A DNA stretch of 64,000 bases from the NCBI GenBank assembly GCA_900176545.1, contig FWXP01000001.1:248001-312000 (forward strand), written 5' to 3'. The position numbers were made by a program, and so were the translations under genes. This DNA is from Oscillospiraceae bacterium (GTDB lineage: Bacteria > Bacillota > Clostridia > Saccharofermentanales > Saccharofermentanaceae). The notes below the pieces were generated by a model. The model ran no database searches. It was not told the DNA's origin and worked only from the letters and a program-made list of their open reading frames with translations. Shown piece after piece: positions 9,665 through 18,106 of the stretch (positions are counted from its first letter, which is position 1; each line of letters opens with the position of its first letter).

Positions 9665-10564
9665 ATGGCAAGACCGATCTTTGAAGGTTCAGGCGTAGCA
9701 GTAGTAACACCGTTCACATCAACAGGAGTAGATTATGCCAAGCTTGAGAAGCTCGTGGAGTTCCATATAAAGAATAAGTCCGACGCGATCATCATCTGCG
9801 GTTCTACAGGCGAAGCTTCCACGATGCCCGATGAGGAGCATATCTCCGTCATCAAGGCTTGTGTAGATGCAGTAGCAGGAAGAGTTCCCGTTATCGCTGG
9901 TACAGGATCCAATGATACCAATCACGGCATACATCTTTCCCAGGAGGCTGTAAAGGCAGGAGCTGATGCTCTCCTTGTAGTTACTCCTTACTATAATAAG
10001 TGTACGACCGAGGGACTTTACAGACATTATAAGGCAATTGCCGAGAGTGCCGAAGCTCCCATCGTTCTTTATAATGTACCTTCCAGGACTAATGTAAATA
10101 TCTCTCCCGATGCTCTTTACAGACTTGCAGATATCGAGAATATCGTAGCTATCAAGGAGTGCAACCTCGGTCAGGTACCCGAGATCTTAAGTAAGGTAGG
10201 CGACAGATTTGATTTCTATTCCGGTGAGGACGGACTTGCAGTTCCTCTCGCTTCTCTTGGCGGTAAGGGTGTTATCTCCGTTGTAGCTAATATCCTTCCT
10301 GAGTTCATGAGCACGATGATGCATGCTTATCTTAAAGGCGATACAAAGAAGGCAAGAGATATGCAGGTAGAGATCATTCCTATGGTAAAGGCTATGTTCT
10401 GTGAAGTTAATCCCATCCCCGTAAAGGAAGCACTTAATATCTTAGGTGCAGGCGTTGGTCCCTGCAGACTTCCTCTTTGCGAGATGAGCGAGAAGAACCA
10501 TAACTATGTAGCAGATGTTCTTTCCAAGTACGATACATCCGCACTTACATCTTTCTTCGGCTGA
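9665..10564 (+). CDS. dapA: 4-hydroxy-tetrahydrodipicolinate synthase
   Basis: Condenses pyruvate with aspartate semialdehyde at the entry to the lysine/diaminopimelate branch. The start ATG at 9665 follows TGGAGGAAAAG, an ideal ribosome site, and gives 299 residues. An earlier in-frame start at 9617 would add 16 residues but lies inside the promoter region. Key features are CGSTGEASTM, YNVPSRT with the active-site Tyr136, and the Schiff-base Lys164 in IVAIKECN. dapB follows 26 bases later, so the two catalyse successive steps from one transcript. Confidence 0.98.
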   Translation: MARPIFEGSGVAVVTPFTSTGVDYAKLEKLVEFHIKNKSDAIIICGSTGEASTMPDEEHISVIKACVDAVAGRVPVIAGTGSNDTNHGIHLSQEAVKAGADALLVVTPYYNKCTTEGLYRHYKAIAESAEAPIVLYNVPSRTNVNISPDALYRLADIENIVAIKECNLGQVPEILSKVGDRFDFYSGEDGLAVPLASLGGKGVISVVANILPEFMSTMMHAYLKGDTKKARDMQVEIIPMVKAMFCEVNPIPVKEALNILGAGVGPCRLPLCEMSEKNHNYVADVLSKYDTSALTSFFG

Positions 10565-10590
10565 TTAATAATTTCTATTGGAGTATAAAC

Positions 10591-11358
10591 ATGACTACTA
10601 TCTTAATGAGCGGATGTTGCGGCAGAATGGGCCGTGCCATCTACAACATGACCAAGAACAGCGAGAACTTTAAGATCGTTGCAGGATGCGATGTATCCGA
10701 TAATACTGACGGTCTTGATTTCCCTGTATATAAGAGCATCTTCGATTGTAAGGAAGACTTTGATGCAATAATCGATTTCTCTTACTTCAAGGCTGTTCCC
10801 GACGTATGTAAATTTGCTATCGAGAAGAAGAAGCCTCTCGTACTTTGTACCACGGCTCTTGATGAAGCAGCTCTTACGGCAGCCGATGATCTTTCCAAGG
10901 TAGCTCCGCTTTTTAAGTCAGCAAATATGAGCGTAGGCATGAACGTTGTATTCGAGCTCGCAGCTCAGGCTGCAAAGGCTCTCTATCCCGATTTTGATAT
11001 CGAGATAGTAGAGGCACACCATAACAGAAAGCTCGATGCGCCTTCCGGTACCGCATTCCAGCTCGGAGAAGCGATCAAGAGCGCTATCCCTGACGAGATG
11101 GAATATATCTATGACCGTCACGACAGGTCTGAAGCAAGACACAAGAACGAGATCGGCATGAGTGCCATCCGAGGCGGTAATATCGTTGGCGAGCACGAAG
11201 TATACTTCGTAAGCGATGAGGAGATTATCAAGATCACTCATCAGTGCATGACGAGAGAAGCTTTTGCTAGAGGAGCTCTTGCTGCTGCCGAGTATATCAA
11301 GGATAAGGGCCCCGGAAGATATTCCATGAAGGATGTTGTATCTAAGGCCTTTAACTGA
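10591..11358 (+). CDS. dapB: 4-hydroxy-tetrahydrodipicolinate reductase
   Basis: Reduces the DapA product with NAD(P)H in diaminopimelate synthesis. The 255-residue product starts with SGCCGRMGRAI, a variant of the Rossmann GxxGxxG loop, and contains the substrate-binding signature EAHHNRKLDAPSGTA. Length and motif order are normal. It sits directly after dapA with its own ribosome site. Confidence 0.97.
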   Translation: MTTILMSGCCGRMGRAIYNMTKNSENFKIVAGCDVSDNTDGLDFPVYKSIFDCKEDFDAIIDFSYFKAVPDVCKFAIEKKKPLVLCTTALDEAALTAADDLSKVAPLFKSANMSVGMNVVFELAAQAAKALYPDFDIEIVEAHHNRKLDAPSGTAFQLGEAIKSAIPDEMEYIYDRHDRSEARHKNEIGMSAIRGGNIVGEHEVYFVSDEEIIKITHQCMTREAFARGALAAAEYIKDKGPGRYSMKDVVSKAFN

Positions 11359-11403
11359 TAGACTCTTAAACGTTGCTTTTATTAGATAATTTGGAGGAAT
11401 AAA

Positions 11404-11769
11404 ATGTTCAATCTCTTAACAGATGCACCCCAGGAAGCAAGCCTTTCCAGTATGCTTCCTTCCTTAGGACTCTTTGCTATCCTTGCTATCTTCTTCGTAT
11501 TTACGGTAGTAATGCCTCAGAAGAAGCGTGATAAGGAGCAGAAGGAAAGACTTAATAATATGAAGATAGGTGATACTATCGTCACAATCGGCGGAGTAGT
11601 AGGTGTTCTTGCAAAGATCACTGATGACGAGATCACTATCTACTCTTCTAATGCTAATACACCTATCACTTTCCAGAAGGCTGCTATCCAGACTGTTATC
11701 TCCCGTAACGCTGATAAGGCTGAAAGCAAGGACAAGAAGGATAAGAAGTCTAAGAAGAACGAAGATTGA
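11404..11769 (+). CDS. yajC: Sec translocase accessory subunit YajC
   Basis: Small single-pass membrane protein of the SecDF-YajC complex, 121 residues. One transmembrane helix (about residues 17-40) is followed by PQKKRDKEQKERLNNMKIGD and TIGGVVGVLAKI, the cytoplasmic YajC signature. The Lys-rich tail is a lineage feature. GGAGG lies 8 bases upstream. secD/secF are not nearby. Confidence 0.93.
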   Translation: MFNLLTDAPQEASLSSMLPSLGLFAILAIFFVFTVVMPQKKRDKEQKERLNNMKIGDTIVTIGGVVGVLAKITDDEITIYSSNANTPITFQKAAIQTVISRNADKAESKDKKDKKSKKNED

Positions 11770-11782
11770 TCTGTAGGTCGAT

Positions 11783-13702
11783 ATGGCTCAGATCCCCGAT
11801 AATGTGATCGAAGAAATACTTGCCAAAGCCGACATCGAGTCGGTGGTCGGCAAGTATGTTTCTTTTACAAAGAGAACCGGACAGAACCTATTCGGACTGT
11901 GTCCTTTCCATTCGGAGAAGACACCGTCCTTTTCTGTGTCCTTAAATAAGGGCATCTACCATTGTTTCGGATGCGGTAAGGGCGGCAACTCCATAGGATT
12001 CATAATGGAGATCGAGAAGCTCTCTTATCCTGAGGCGGTAAGGTTCCTGGGTAACCAGTACGGCGTCGAGATCCCTGAAGTCGAAGGTTACGATAATTCG
12101 GGTTCCACCAAGAAGCAGAAGGAGAGGGTTACCGAGCTTCTGACGGAAGCTGCAAGGTTCTTCTATTCATCTCTTCATTCTCCCGCCGGTAAGATCGCAC
12201 TCGAGTATGCCAGGAAGCGTAATCTTTCAAAGGAGACAATGACATCCTTCGGCTTAGGCTATGCTCCTGAAGGCTGGGATAATCTTGTCCGTCATCTTAG
12301 ATCAAAGGGTTATACAGAAGATGAGATGAAGGTCTCAGGACTCTTTACAGTTGCCAAGAACGGTAATCTCATCGATCTTTTCAGGGGCAGGCTAATGTTC
12401 CCGATATTTGACTCTTTCGGCAAGATAATTGCCTTCGGCGGCAGAAGCCTTGGAGATGAGATGCCTAAGTATGTCAATTCTCCCGATTCACTTGTTTATA
12501 AGAAGCAGGATCATCTCTACGGACTTAACTTTGCCAAGAAGTCCAAGAGCAATCAGCTCATAATCGTAGAAGGTTATATGGATACGATTGCCATGCATCA
12601 GGCAGGCATCAATAACGCAGTAGCATCCCTAGGTACTGCTTTTACGGACAGTCAGCTCAGACTTGCTTCCAGATATGCTGATGAGGTCGTATTCTTCTTC
12701 GACAGCGATAAGGCCGGACAGAATGCCGCACTTCGTGCCATCCGCATGATGCTTCGCTTCTTGAAGAAGATGAGCGGTCTTAAGATAAGGATCAAGATAG
12801 CTAAGGTTCCTGACGGTAAAGATCCCGATGAATATATAAAGAATAACGGCAAAGAAGCTTTCGCTGCAGTTGTTGCCAATGCCATGGATGTAGACGATTA
12901 TCTCGCTGCCAGGGCTTATGATGACAATTGCGACAGTGACGGCAAGCTCGATACATATAAATATCAGGAGGATATCATCCTCTACGGTTCCTGGATATCT
13001 GACGATCTTCGTCGTGAGAAGATGGCTTCAGGTGCTGCTCTTTACCTAGGAGCAAACTATAAGACTGTCCTTAACAGGATGAATGAAGTCATGGAAAGTT
13101 CCGTTAAGGAACAGGAAGCAGCTGACAGACGTAATCTCATACGTGATGAGAAGCAGATCGTCAAGGAGAGGCAGGAAGAGGCTTCTCAGGATGACTCTTC
13201 TCGTGACGTGTCTGTTCCTAAGCAGAAGGACGATATAGTCTTTATGCCCGAGCTCAAGCTCTTTGTTATGGCAGTGAGGCTCAAGGAACTCCTGGCAACT
13301 GAAGTGGACAGGGAGGATGTACTTCGTCCGAATGACTTCAGAGGAAGGAATATGCAGGGCATAGTCACATTCTTCCTTAAGAACTTCAACAGTGAGTTCG
13401 GTATTAGCGAACCTCTTCTAATAAATGAACTCTCCAAGACGGTATTGAACGGTATGCCTGCCGAGGAGGTATATCTTCGTGCCTGTGAGCAGATCCCCGA
13501 CAGCGGCAATCCCAAGGTCAGAAGAGATGAGTATCTCATGGCGCTTTACGACTTAAGACTCAAGCAGATGGAAAGCCTTGAGAAGAAGATAGCCGCGGCT
13601 CTTGAGACCGTCTCCAAGGAGAAGAGAGAGGATCTGGTGCTTCGCCATAAGAAGCTCACTACTCTCAAGGAACATATAATCGCAAAGAGAGAAAGACTTT
13701 AA
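11783..13702 (+). CDS. dnaG: DNA primase
   Basis: Makes RNA primers at the replication fork. The 639-residue protein starts with the CHC2 zinc finger (CPFHSEKTPSF...CFGCGKGGN), followed by the primase core and a TOPRIM domain with IIVEGYMD and FFDSDKAGQNA, which hold the metal-binding acidic residues. The C-terminal third is the more variable helicase-binding region. The stop codon TAA overlaps the ATG of the next gene by one base. In many Firmicutes rpoD follows dnaG; here it is absent and trmK comes next. Confidence 0.97.
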   Translation: MAQIPDNVIEEILAKADIESVVGKYVSFTKRTGQNLFGLCPFHSEKTPSFSVSLNKGIYHCFGCGKGGNSIGFIMEIEKLSYPEAVRFLGNQYGVEIPEVEGYDNSGSTKKQKERVTELLTEAARFFYSSLHSPAGKIALEYARKRNLSKETMTSFGLGYAPEGWDNLVRHLRSKGYTEDEMKVSGLFTVAKNGNLIDLFRGRLMFPIFDSFGKIIAFGGRSLGDEMPKYVNSPDSLVYKKQDHLYGLNFAKKSKSNQLIIVEGYMDTIAMHQAGINNAVASLGTAFTDSQLRLASRYADEVVFFFDSDKAGQNAALRAIRMMLRFLKKMSGLKIRIKIAKVPDGKDPDEYIKNNGKEAFAAVVANAMDVDDYLAARAYDDNCDSDGKLDTYKYQEDIILYGSWISDDLRREKMASGAALYLGANYKTVLNRMNEVMESSVKEQEAADRRNLIRDEKQIVKERQEEASQDDSSRDVSVPKQKDDIVFMPELKLFVMAVRLKELLATEVDREDVLRPNDFRGRNMQGIVTFFLKNFNSEFGISEPLLINELSKTVLNGMPAEEVYLRACEQIPDSGNPKVRRDEYLMALYDLRLKQMESLEKKIAAALETVSKEKREDLVLRHKKLTTLKEHIIAKRERL

Positions 13703-14385
13703 TGAATGATATAAAGTTATCTGCCAGACTTCAGAAGGTTTTAGATACTGCTTCTTCCTATTCTTCTGAGAAGAAGAGGATTATCGATGTCGGATCTGAC
13801 CATGGTCATCTGGCCGCAGTGGCTCTTACCAATAAAGGTTTTGAAAGGGCACTTCTTACTGATATCCACGAGGATCCTGCCCGCAAGTCACGCGACCTTA
13901 TGAAGGGGATAGGACTCGATGAAAGGTCTGAGGTAATCTGTACTGACGGACTTGACGGTGCTTCTCTGGAAGACGGTGATGTTGTCGTTATGGCAGGTCT
14001 GGGCGGTAATAATATGGTGGACATAATAGGAAGAGCCATGTCCGTGACGGGTGAAGAACTGCTCAAGACAGTTACGTGGGTCCTTCAGCCTCAGAAGTCC
14101 ATAGAGATATTAAGAAGCTTTCTCTGTGAATCAGGATTTACGATAAAGGACGAATCGGTGATCTCGGAGCGAGGTATCTATTACCCTATAGTCGCTACTT
14201 CATATAGCGGTCAAAAGAGCGTATTATCCTTATATGAGAAGTACTACGGTCCTATCCTCATACGTAAGCATGAGATGGAAGATGAGACTACAAAAGAGTA
14301 CTTTATAAGGCTCGATCACTCCTATGAACTTCGTGCCAGGGGAGATCGGGAAGTAAAGACTATGCTCGAGGAGGTAGTAAGATGA
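13702..14385 (+). CDS. trmK: tRNA (adenine-22-N1)-methyltransferase TrmK
   Basis: SAM-dependent methyltransferase for A22 of tRNA in Gram-positive bacteria. The 227-residue product has the SAM-binding motif IIDVGSDHGHLAAVAL, then DGLDGASLEDGDVVVMAGLGG, characteristic of TrmK (COG2384). The order dnaG...trmK-Nif3 is conserved in Firmicutes. It overlaps its downstream neighbour by 4 bases (ATGA). Confidence 0.93.
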   Translation: MNDIKLSARLQKVLDTASSYSSEKKRIIDVGSDHGHLAAVALTNKGFERALLTDIHEDPARKSRDLMKGIGLDERSEVICTDGLDGASLEDGDVVVMAGLGGNNMVDIIGRAMSVTGEELLKTVTWVLQPQKSIEILRSFLCESGFTIKDESVISERGIYYPIVATSYSGQKSVLSLYEKYYGPILIRKHEMEDETTKEYFIRLDHSYELRARGDREVKTMLEEVVR

Positions 14386-15128
14386 CAAAGGTGATCGATA
14401 TAACTTCGTATCTTGATACGATATTCCCCAGAGAGACAGCTGAGAGCTACGATAATCCCGGTCTTATCACAGGAAAATCTTCCAGGGATGTGAAGACTTG
14501 TGTCCTTACTCTTGATATTACTTCTGATGCCTTAGACTTTGCACAGTCTTCAGGAGCCGATATGATCATCTGCCACCATCCTTTGATATTCGGCGGAATC
14601 GATACGGTAAATGAGGAGGATGTATTCGGAAGTCTCTTATCACGTATGATAAAGAACGATATCACTTCATTTTCGGCTCATACCAATCTCGATAAGAACC
14701 ATGAATTCTCTAATGATGTCCTGGCAAGGACCTTGGGAGCAGTGTCTCTTTATAATTCTGAAAATGTATCATGCGGTACGTTCTGCGAGCTTGAGAAGGA
14801 GACTGATATAAAGAACTTTATCGAGCTCATATCAGGAAAGCTCGCTTCAACCGGCGCCATATCGATCAACCATCTGGACAGCAAGGTCCATAAGCTCTTT
14901 GTTCAGGGAGGATCCTTTGATGAGGACAGTATCCCTGAGATAAGGGCACAGGGTGTTGATACTGTAGTATCAGGTGAGATAAAGCACCATATATGCGTTC
15001 TCCTTAATGAGCTCGGTATCAATACCGTTATCGCGGGACACAGGGAAACCGAGAGGATCTTCCTGCCATACTTGGCAGATGTGCTTACCAGCAAGTTTAC
15101 TGATGTGAGATTCTTGGTCAGATTGTAA
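14382..15128 (+). CDS. Nif3/YqfO-like dinuclear metal protein
   Basis: Member of the Nif3-like family (DUF34), often labelled GTP cyclohydrolase I type 2 without strong proof. At 248 residues it is the short form, lacking the PII-like insert of the ~370-residue YqfO of Bacillus. Metal-ligand motifs are MIICHHPLIFGG, SAHTNLDKN and AGHRETE. It is coupled to trmK by a 4-base overlap, as in other Firmicutes. Its biochemical role is not settled. Confidence 0.9.
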   Translation: MTKVIDITSYLDTIFPRETAESYDNPGLITGKSSRDVKTCVLTLDITSDALDFAQSSGADMIICHHPLIFGGIDTVNEEDVFGSLLSRMIKNDITSFSAHTNLDKNHEFSNDVLARTLGAVSLYNSENVSCGTFCELEKETDIKNFIELISGKLASTGAISINHLDSKVHKLFVQGGSFDEDSIPEIRAQGVDTVVSGEIKHHICVLLNELGINTVIAGHRETERIFLPYLADVLTSKFTDVRFLVRL

Positions 15129-15169
15129 CTGTACTTTATCGCCCTTTATATATAGAATAAAACTGTTTT

Positions 15170-15520
15170 CCGAGCAGACCGAGACAATCGCGGGCACCAA
15201 TGGCTAACGGCCGGTGCGTGAGGAAAGTCCGGGCTCCACAGGACAGGGTGCCGGCTAACGGCCGGTGAAGGCGACTTTAAGGAAAGTGCAACAGAAAAGA
15301 AAACCGCCCTATCTTCGGATCGGGTAAGGATGAAAAGGCGAGGTAAGAGCTCACCGGCGGTATGGAGACATATCGGCCTTGTAAACCCCACTCGGAGCAA
15401 CGTCGTGGAAAGGCATAACCGTGGTCCGCGGGCCTTGAGGGGACGGCTTGAGACGGCGGGCAACCGTCGTATTAGATAGATGATTGTCAACTACAGAACC
15501 CGGCTTACCGGTCTGGTCGG
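15170..15520 (+). ncRNA. rnpB: RNase P RNA, bacterial class A
   Basis: Catalytic RNA that removes the 5' leader of pre-tRNAs. The universally conserved block GAGGAAAGTCCGGGCTC is at 15220-15236, and its P4 partner ACAGAACCCGGCTTA is at 15493-15507. The internal elements GAAGGCGAC, GGAAAGTGCAACAGAAA and AAACCGCC follow the class A order. The ends were set by the P1 helix: CCGAGCAGACC (15170-15180) pairs with GGTCTGGTCGG (15510-15520) with one mismatch. A TAGAAT box at 15153 could be the promoter. The antisense reading frame across this RNA is not a gene. Confidence 0.97.
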
Positions 15521-15557
15521 TTAACGTTATTAAACAATTTATACGGAGGTCTTCTAA

Positions 15558-16733
15558 ATGTCAGCAGAATCCTATTTGAGCAGAGGTGTATCACCCACGA
15601 AGGATGAGGTAAAGGCTGCGGTCAAGAATCAGGATAAGGGAGTATTCCCGGGAGCTTTCTGTAAGCTCATCGAAGATATGGCGGGAGATCCCGATTACTG
15701 TACTGCACTTCATGCAGACGGAGCAGGAACCAAGTCTTCCGTTGCTTACCTTATGTTCAAGGAGACAAGTAACTATGACTGGTTCAAGGGACTTGCTCAG
15801 GATTCTCTCGTAATGAATACTGATGACCTTGCTTGCGTAGGCTGCTATGAGAACCTTTCGCTCTCCAATACTATCGGGCGTAATGCTCACAGAGTAGACG
15901 GCAAGGCTATCGCTAAGGTCATCGAAGGTTACGATGAGACTATCGCTAAGCTTGAGGCTGCAGGCGTGGGTATCAAGATGTGCGGCGGTGAGACAGCCGA
16001 TGTAGGAGATCTTGTAAGCACTCTTATCGTAGACTCCACTATCGTTGCAAGAGTAAGAAGAGACAAGGTCATCAATGCAGCTAATATAAAGCCCGGTCAT
16101 GTTATCGTAGGTCTTGCTTCCTTCGGTCAGGCTACATACGAGGATTCCTATAACTCAGGTATCTCCTCCAACGGTCTTACGGCTGCAAGACATATGCTCC
16201 TTTCGAAGTATTACTATGAGAACTATAAGGAGTCTTTCTCTACGACTCTTGGTGAGGATAAGGCTTACTGCGGTAAGTTCCGTCTTACAGATAAGCTTCC
16301 TTACGGCGAGCAGACAGTAGGTGAGGCTATCCTTTCTCCCACGAGAACATTCCTTCCCGTTATCGTACCTGTTCTTGAGAAGTACAGGGATTCCATCTCA
16401 GGTATCATCCACTGCACAGGCGGCGGACAAGCTAAGTGTCGTGACTTCGGTAAGAACATCAGGATCGTAAAGGACAACCTCTTCGAGCTTCCTGCTATCT
16501 TCAAGACGATCTATGAGTCCGGTGAGATCCCCATGAAGGAGATGTTCCAGGTATTCAACTGTGGTCATCGTATAGAGTTCTACTGCGATGAGTCCGTAGC
16601 TCAGGGCATCATCGACATCGCTAAGTCATTTAATATCGATGCAAGGGTAGTAGGACACGTTGAAGCACTTCCCGAAGGATCCGAGAATGAAGTTGTGATC
16701 ACATATAACGGAGAGACTTATCTTTATAATTAA
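15558..16733 (+). CDS. purM: Phosphoribosylformylglycinamidine cyclo-ligase, long form
   Basis: AIR synthetase of purine synthesis, 391 residues, longer than the ~340 of the usual PurM. Motifs include HADGAGTKSS, MNTDDLACVG, CGGETADVGD and IIHCTGGGQAK. From memory the length and these segments resemble the PurM-like form common in Bacteroidota more than the Bacillus type. No other pur gene is nearby. The function is inferred from the PurM fold and motifs. It lies 37 bases after rnpB with GGAGG before the ATG. Confidence 0.88.
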   Translation: MSAESYLSRGVSPTKDEVKAAVKNQDKGVFPGAFCKLIEDMAGDPDYCTALHADGAGTKSSVAYLMFKETSNYDWFKGLAQDSLVMNTDDLACVGCYENLSLSNTIGRNAHRVDGKAIAKVIEGYDETIAKLEAAGVGIKMCGGETADVGDLVSTLIVDSTIVARVRRDKVINAANIKPGHVIVGLASFGQATYEDSYNSGISSNGLTAARHMLLSKYYYENYKESFSTTLGEDKAYCGKFRLTDKLPYGEQTVGEAILSPTRTFLPVIVPVLEKYRDSISGIIHCTGGGQAKCRDFGKNIRIVKDNLFELPAIFKTIYESGEIPMKEMFQVFNCGHRIEFYCDESVAQGIIDIAKSFNIDARVVGHVEALPEGSENEVVITYNGETYLYN

Positions 16734-16754
16734 GTTACAAAGCGTTATCTTCCG

Positions 16755-16783
16755 TTGACGGAGCTATTTATATTATGTAACTT
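16755..16783 (+). promoter_or_regulatory. Possible aqpZ promoter upstream of a hairpin
   Basis: TTGACG at 16755-16760 with TAACTT at 16778-16783, 17 bases apart. If used, transcription would start near 16790, at the foot of the hairpin that precedes aqpZ. The -10 is weak. Confidence 0.35.
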
Positions 16784-16787
16784 TAGG

Positions 16788-16820
16788 TTGACGATCATAT
16801 CCTGATCGTCAATCTTTTTA
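16788..16820 (+). terminator. Intrinsic terminator between purM and aqpZ
   Basis: Perfect 10-base stem TTGACGATCA/TGATCGTCAA, loop TATCC, then TCTTTTTA. It ends purM transcripts, but the aqpZ ATG is only 16 bases beyond the T-run, so aqpZ must be transcribed through it or start within it. Confidence 0.85.
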
Positions 16821-16835
16821 TGTGAGGTGTTATAA

Positions 16836-17504
16836 ATGGAGTCTGTAAGAAAGTACGTCGCTGAGTTTATCGGTACGTTCGTATTGGTATTCGCAGCTTG
16901 TGGAACAGCGGTAGCAGTAGGTTGTAACGGAGCAGACGGTAATGCTGCTTATCTCATGACAGCTCTGGCATTCGGTCTTGTTATCGTTGCTATGGCTTAT
17001 TCTATCGGCAATATCTCCGGTTGTCATATCAACCCCGCGGTAACACTTGCAGTCCTTATCAACAAGGGTATTGCTGCTAAGGATGCTGTATTCTATATGA
17101 TCTCGCAGACACTTGGCGGTATCTTCGGAGCTCTCCTTCTCGGTCTTGTAGCAGGTTTTGATAACAACAGCTTCGGTGCTAACGGTCTTTTTGAGGACAG
17201 CGTAGGTATCTCTCTTCTCGTTGAGATCATCCTTACTTTCATCTTCGTTCTTGCTATACTCGGTGTAACAAGTAAGCCCGAATTTTCCAATGTAGCAGGA
17301 CTTGTTATCGGTCTTTCTCTTACATTGGTACATATCTTCGGTATCCACTTCACGGGTACTTCCGTAAATCCCGCAAGATCTCTTGCATCTGCAGTATTTA
17401 ATACTGATGCACTTTCCTGCGTATGGGTATTTATCGTAGGTCCCTTTGCCGGTGCCGCTCTTGCAGCTTTCTGCTGGAAGTTCCTTAAGGCAGACGAGAA
17501 GTAA
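16836..17504 (+). CDS. aqpZ: Aquaporin Z-type water channel
   Basis: Major intrinsic protein, 222 residues with six membrane helices. The two pore half-helices carry HINPAVT and SVNPARS (NPA boxes). The second block LTLVHIFGIHFTGTSVNPAR has the His and Arg expected in the narrow filter of water-selective AqpZ rather than a glycerol facilitator. No glycerol genes adjoin. Hairpin terminators flank it on both sides, so it is a single-gene unit. Confidence 0.93.
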   Translation: MESVRKYVAEFIGTFVLVFAACGTAVAVGCNGADGNAAYLMTALAFGLVIVAMAYSIGNISGCHINPAVTLAVLINKGIAAKDAVFYMISQTLGGIFGALLLGLVAGFDNNSFGANGLFEDSVGISLLVEIILTFIFVLAILGVTSKPEFSNVAGLVIGLSLTLVHIFGIHFTGTSVNPARSLASAVFNTDALSCVWVFIVGPFAGAALAAFCWKFLKADEK

Positions 17505-17526
17505 TATTGCCGGAAAAAGTAACTTT

Positions 17527-17563
17527 AAGATCCTGATCGCTCTTATGCGGTCAGGATCTTTTT
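17527..17563 (+). terminator. Intrinsic terminator after aqpZ
   Basis: Stem AAGATCCTGATCGC/GCGGTCAGGATCTT (one wobble), loop TCTTAT, then T-run. Confidence 0.9.
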
Positions 17564-17752
17564 ATGTGCGTGAAATAATAATATGTCAATTACTAAGTAT
17601 GCTCGAAATGCTTATGCAACAAGTGTTGCGTTATTTTTAAAGTGTTTTCGCTGAGTTATTTTGATGCGAATACTTGATCTATAATCAGATGAAATTGTCA
17701 TATTGTTTTTTGAGTATTGCTTATCTCTTTACCGAATGATAACGTCCAATAT
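17564..17752. other. AT-rich non-coding stretch before the structured RNA
   Basis: No credible gene is seen. It contains a small hairpin GCAAC-AAGT-GTTGC at 17616-17629. A TATAAT at 17680-17685, with TTATTT 17 bases upstream, could be the promoter of the RNA that follows. Confidence 0.4.
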
Positions 17753-17940
17753 AGCGCAAGTGGATCGCAGAGTTTGAGTTTGTGTCTGCACCTTGTGTGG
17801 GGTTAGGTTTTCGATTATAAGGTTACGAATCTTTTGGAGTTAGTACACGAGAAGCAGTAACGCCGTTTCTTAGTGTCTGCGATCAACACTGCGCTGATGT
17901 TCAAGGAGAAGCAGTGCTTCTCATAAGATCTTCGTCTTAT
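17753..17940 (+). ncRNA. Candidate structured non-coding RNA, identity unassigned
   Basis: The 600-bp gap between aqpZ and the Lrp gene holds a strong long-range fold. AGCGCAAGTG plus GATCGCAGA (17753-17771) pairs with TCTGCGATC plus CACTGCGCT (17876-17895), giving a near-continuous stem of about 18 pairs with a small internal loop and one bulge, closing about 100 bases of partly paired sequence. Two hairpins follow: GAGAAG/CTTCTC (17906-17922) and ATAAGA/TCTTAT (17923-17940). The decamer GAGAAGCAGT occurs in the rod (17849) and in the first hairpin (17906). A terminator ends the region at 18028. A rod with a long closing stem recalls 6S RNA, but I do not recognise conserved 6S bases. It is not tmRNA, SRP RNA or RNase P. 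Confidence 0.5.
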
Positions 17941-17998
17941 CAGGGACGAGACCTTCAGTAATTATGACATTTTCCTCTTCTTATCCATAACTTACAGA

Positions 17999-18028
17999 TA
18001 CGGCATCCCGTCAGGGGTGCCGTATTTG
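17999..18028 (+). terminator. Intrinsic terminator ending the structured-RNA region
   Basis: Eleven-base stem TACGGCATCCC/GGGGTGCCGTA, loop GTCA, followed by TTTG. No protein gene precedes it for nearly 500 bases, which supports a transcribed RNA upstream. Confidence 0.8.
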
Positions 18029-18053
18029 TTGCTTGCTATATATTAATTATAAT
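18026..18053 (+). promoter_or_regulatory. Probable promoter for the lrp-aminotransferase operon
   Basis: TTGTTG at 18026-18031 and a perfect TATAAT at 18048-18053, 16 bases apart, in a very AT-rich stretch. The gene starts at 18107 after CAGGAGG. Confidence 0.55.
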
Positions 18054-18106
18054 AATTATGTTATGATAACTCAGTTAACTATATTAGTGTCAGGAGGAAT
18101 AATTTT

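Noticed and set aside
15146-15490. Minus-strand reading frame across the rnpB region
   Set aside because: The plus strand carries all RNase P RNA conserved blocks; the frame is a by-product of structured RNA sequence.
17753-18028. tmRNA, SRP RNA or a riboswitch in the aqpZ-lrp gap
   Set aside because: No tRNA-like ends or tag frame, no SRP helix-8 sequence, and a terminator plus new promoter separate the structure from lrp.
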